Part shown: in pieces, positions 63,317 to 64,000 of the stretch
How positions within the stretch are numbered: position 1 is the first letter of the stretch
Layout: each line of letters starts with the position of its first letter
DNA from: Bacteroidales bacterium
GTDB taxonomy: Bacteria; Bacteroidota; Bacteroidia; Bacteroidales; UBA10428
Assembly: GCA_016938235.1 (NCBI GenBank)
Contig: JAFGVA010000109.1
Location: 1-64,000, forward strand
DNA: 64,000 bases
Direction: 5' to 3'
Notes under the pieces: generated by a model
Seen by the model: only the letters and a program-made list of their open reading frames with translations
Databases searched by the model: none
What the model was told of the DNA's origin: nothing
Translations under genes and position numbers: made by a program

Positions 63317-64000
63317 ATGAACCGAATATTTATTACTGTTTTGTTTTTGGGTCTGGCAATCTCTGCTAACTCGCAAAAAAACCGGATTACCTATAATAAT
63401 CAGGATTTATTTCTGAATGGAGCCAATCTTGCCTGGATAGATTTTGCCAATGATATTGGCACAGAAAATGTGAATTTTGAACGATTTGGAAAAGTGTTCA
63501 AAGAAATACACGATTTTGGAGGTAACAGTGTACGATTGTGGTTACATACCAATGGAACCAAAACACCTGAATTTAGTAACGATACAGTAATTGGCCCGGG
63601 AACCGGTGCTATTGATGATTTAAAACAAATCCTGGATACTGCTTGTAAATACGACCTCGGTTTAATTCTTTGTTTATGGTCGTTTGATATGCTTAAGGAA
63701 GACCTTGCAGCAACTTTTCTTATACAAAACCGAAAGATACTTGAAGAAGAAGATGCTTTAAACAGTTACATTGAATATGCATTAAAACCTATGGTTGATT
63801 CAACAAAAAACCATCCGGGAATAATTGCCTGGGAAGTATTTAACGAACCGGAAGGCATGATTCCGGACGCCTTCTGGGGTGGCTGGAGTGGAGTTGGCCA
63901 TGTTGCCCGTGCCAATGTTCAGCGGGTAATAAATCGTGTTGCAGGAGCCATACACAGAATAGACACCAGTTTACAGGTAACAAGTGGTGCTCACAACATG
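63317..64000 (+). CDS. GH5-type glycoside hydrolase (partial, runs off the window)
   Basis: An open frame of 228 codons from ATG at 63317 to the window end with no stop. It has a signal peptide (MNRIFITVLFLGLAISANS) and then a TIM-barrel start: LFLNGANLAWIDFAN, GGNSVRLWLHTNG, LILCLWSFDML, and IIAWEVFNEPEG with the acid/base Glu at residue 177. The pattern fits GH5/GH-A endo-glycanases, perhaps mannanase-like; the nucleophile Glu lies beyond the window. It begins 34 bp after the metallo-beta-lactamase stop, on the same strand. Confidence 0.85.
   Translation, partial: MNRIFITVLFLGLAISANSQKNRITYNNQDLFLNGANLAWIDFANDIGTENVNFERFGKVFKEIHDFGGNSVRLWLHTNGTKTPEFSNDTVIGPGTGAIDDLKQILDTACKYDLGLILCLWSFDMLKEDLAATFLIQNRKILEEEDALNSYIEYALKPMVDSTKNHPGIIAWEVFNEPEGMIPDAFWGGWSGVGHVARANVQRVINRVAGAIHRIDTSLQVTSGAHNM

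Noticed and set aside
62385-64000. Integration of an element at tRNA-Val
   Set aside because: I saw no integrase, no repeat of the tRNA 3' end and no change in gene style downstream; the metallo-beta-lactamase seems to be in ordinary chromosome.

Overview
The window reads as chromosomal DNA of an anaerobic or facultatively anaerobic Bacteroidota member, probably Bacteroidales/Marinilabiliales-like. The sequence is AT-rich. Several promoters fit the Bacteroidota -7 element TAnnTTTG, the clearest being the one for tRNA-Val. There is a type IX secretion (T9SS) group: a gliding-motility-type C-terminal domain, a PorP/SprF protein and a PD40/OmpA protein. Two giant 'two-component regulator propeller' proteins and an LpxL-type acyltransferase with an HxxNWE motif also fit. 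I cannot name a genus from the sequence alone.

Layout. (1) 0.2-1.7 kb: a secreted collagen-like Gly-rich protein. (2) 1.65-7.7 kb, minus strand: the complete [NiFe]-hydrogenase maturation set hypF-C-D-E-A-B. (3) 7.8-9.6 kb: a Rex redox repressor, convergent with alanine dehydrogenase. (4) 9.9-14.9 kb: a group 3d NAD-linked [NiFe] hydrogenase hoxFUYH plus its protease. (5) 15.0-16.4 kb: a CheY-like regulator and a lipoprotein. (6) 16.7-19.5 kb: [FeFe]-hydrogenase maturation genes (TM1266-like regulator, hydG, hydE; no hydF). (7) 19.5-23.4 kb, minus: a propeller-GAF protein and a DUF2148 ferredoxin-like protein. (8) 23.7-32.1 kb: a ten-gene operon with two DRTGG proteins, an RsbW-like ATPase, a sensory-type [FeFe]-hydrogenase homologue, a PHP protein, a GHKL ATPase, a small 2Fe-2S protein and the multimeric hydrogenase hydB-A-C. 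(9) 32-35.6 kb: housekeeping and hypothetical genes. (10) 35.9-47.3 kb: the T9SS cargo/PorP/OmpA group and a propeller-SpoIIE phosphatase. (11) 47.4-49.5 kb: pyruvate kinase followed by three repeated hairpin units that look like small RNAs. (12) 49.5-53.6 kb: a second redox-sensing cluster (2Fe-2S protein, a PAS-containing degenerate hydrogenase homologue, a SpoIIE phosphatase) divergent from a second Rex. (13) 53.6-64 kb: cell-envelope, polyphosphate, PhoH, nitroreductase and folC genes, tRNA-Val, a subclass B1 metallo-beta-lactamase and a truncated GH5-type glycosidase.

How it works together. Roughly 30 kb is given to hydrogen/NAD(H)/ferredoxin balance. One [NiFe] and one [FeFe] enzyme both carry NuoE/F/G-like diaphorase modules. 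Five 18-bp palindromes of the form TTGTTAT-N4-ATAACAA lie upstream of hox, the maturation operon, the hydBAC operon (two copies) and the rex2/sensor cluster. This suggests one Rex (NADH/NAD+) regulon. Two hydrogenase-like sensor proteins, one keeping the four cubane-ligand cysteines and one with none of them, sit beside a protein-kinase-type ATPase and a PP2C phosphatase respectively. That is the best candidate here for an incompletely described signalling system. All functional statements rest on motifs and gene context read by eye; no database search was run.
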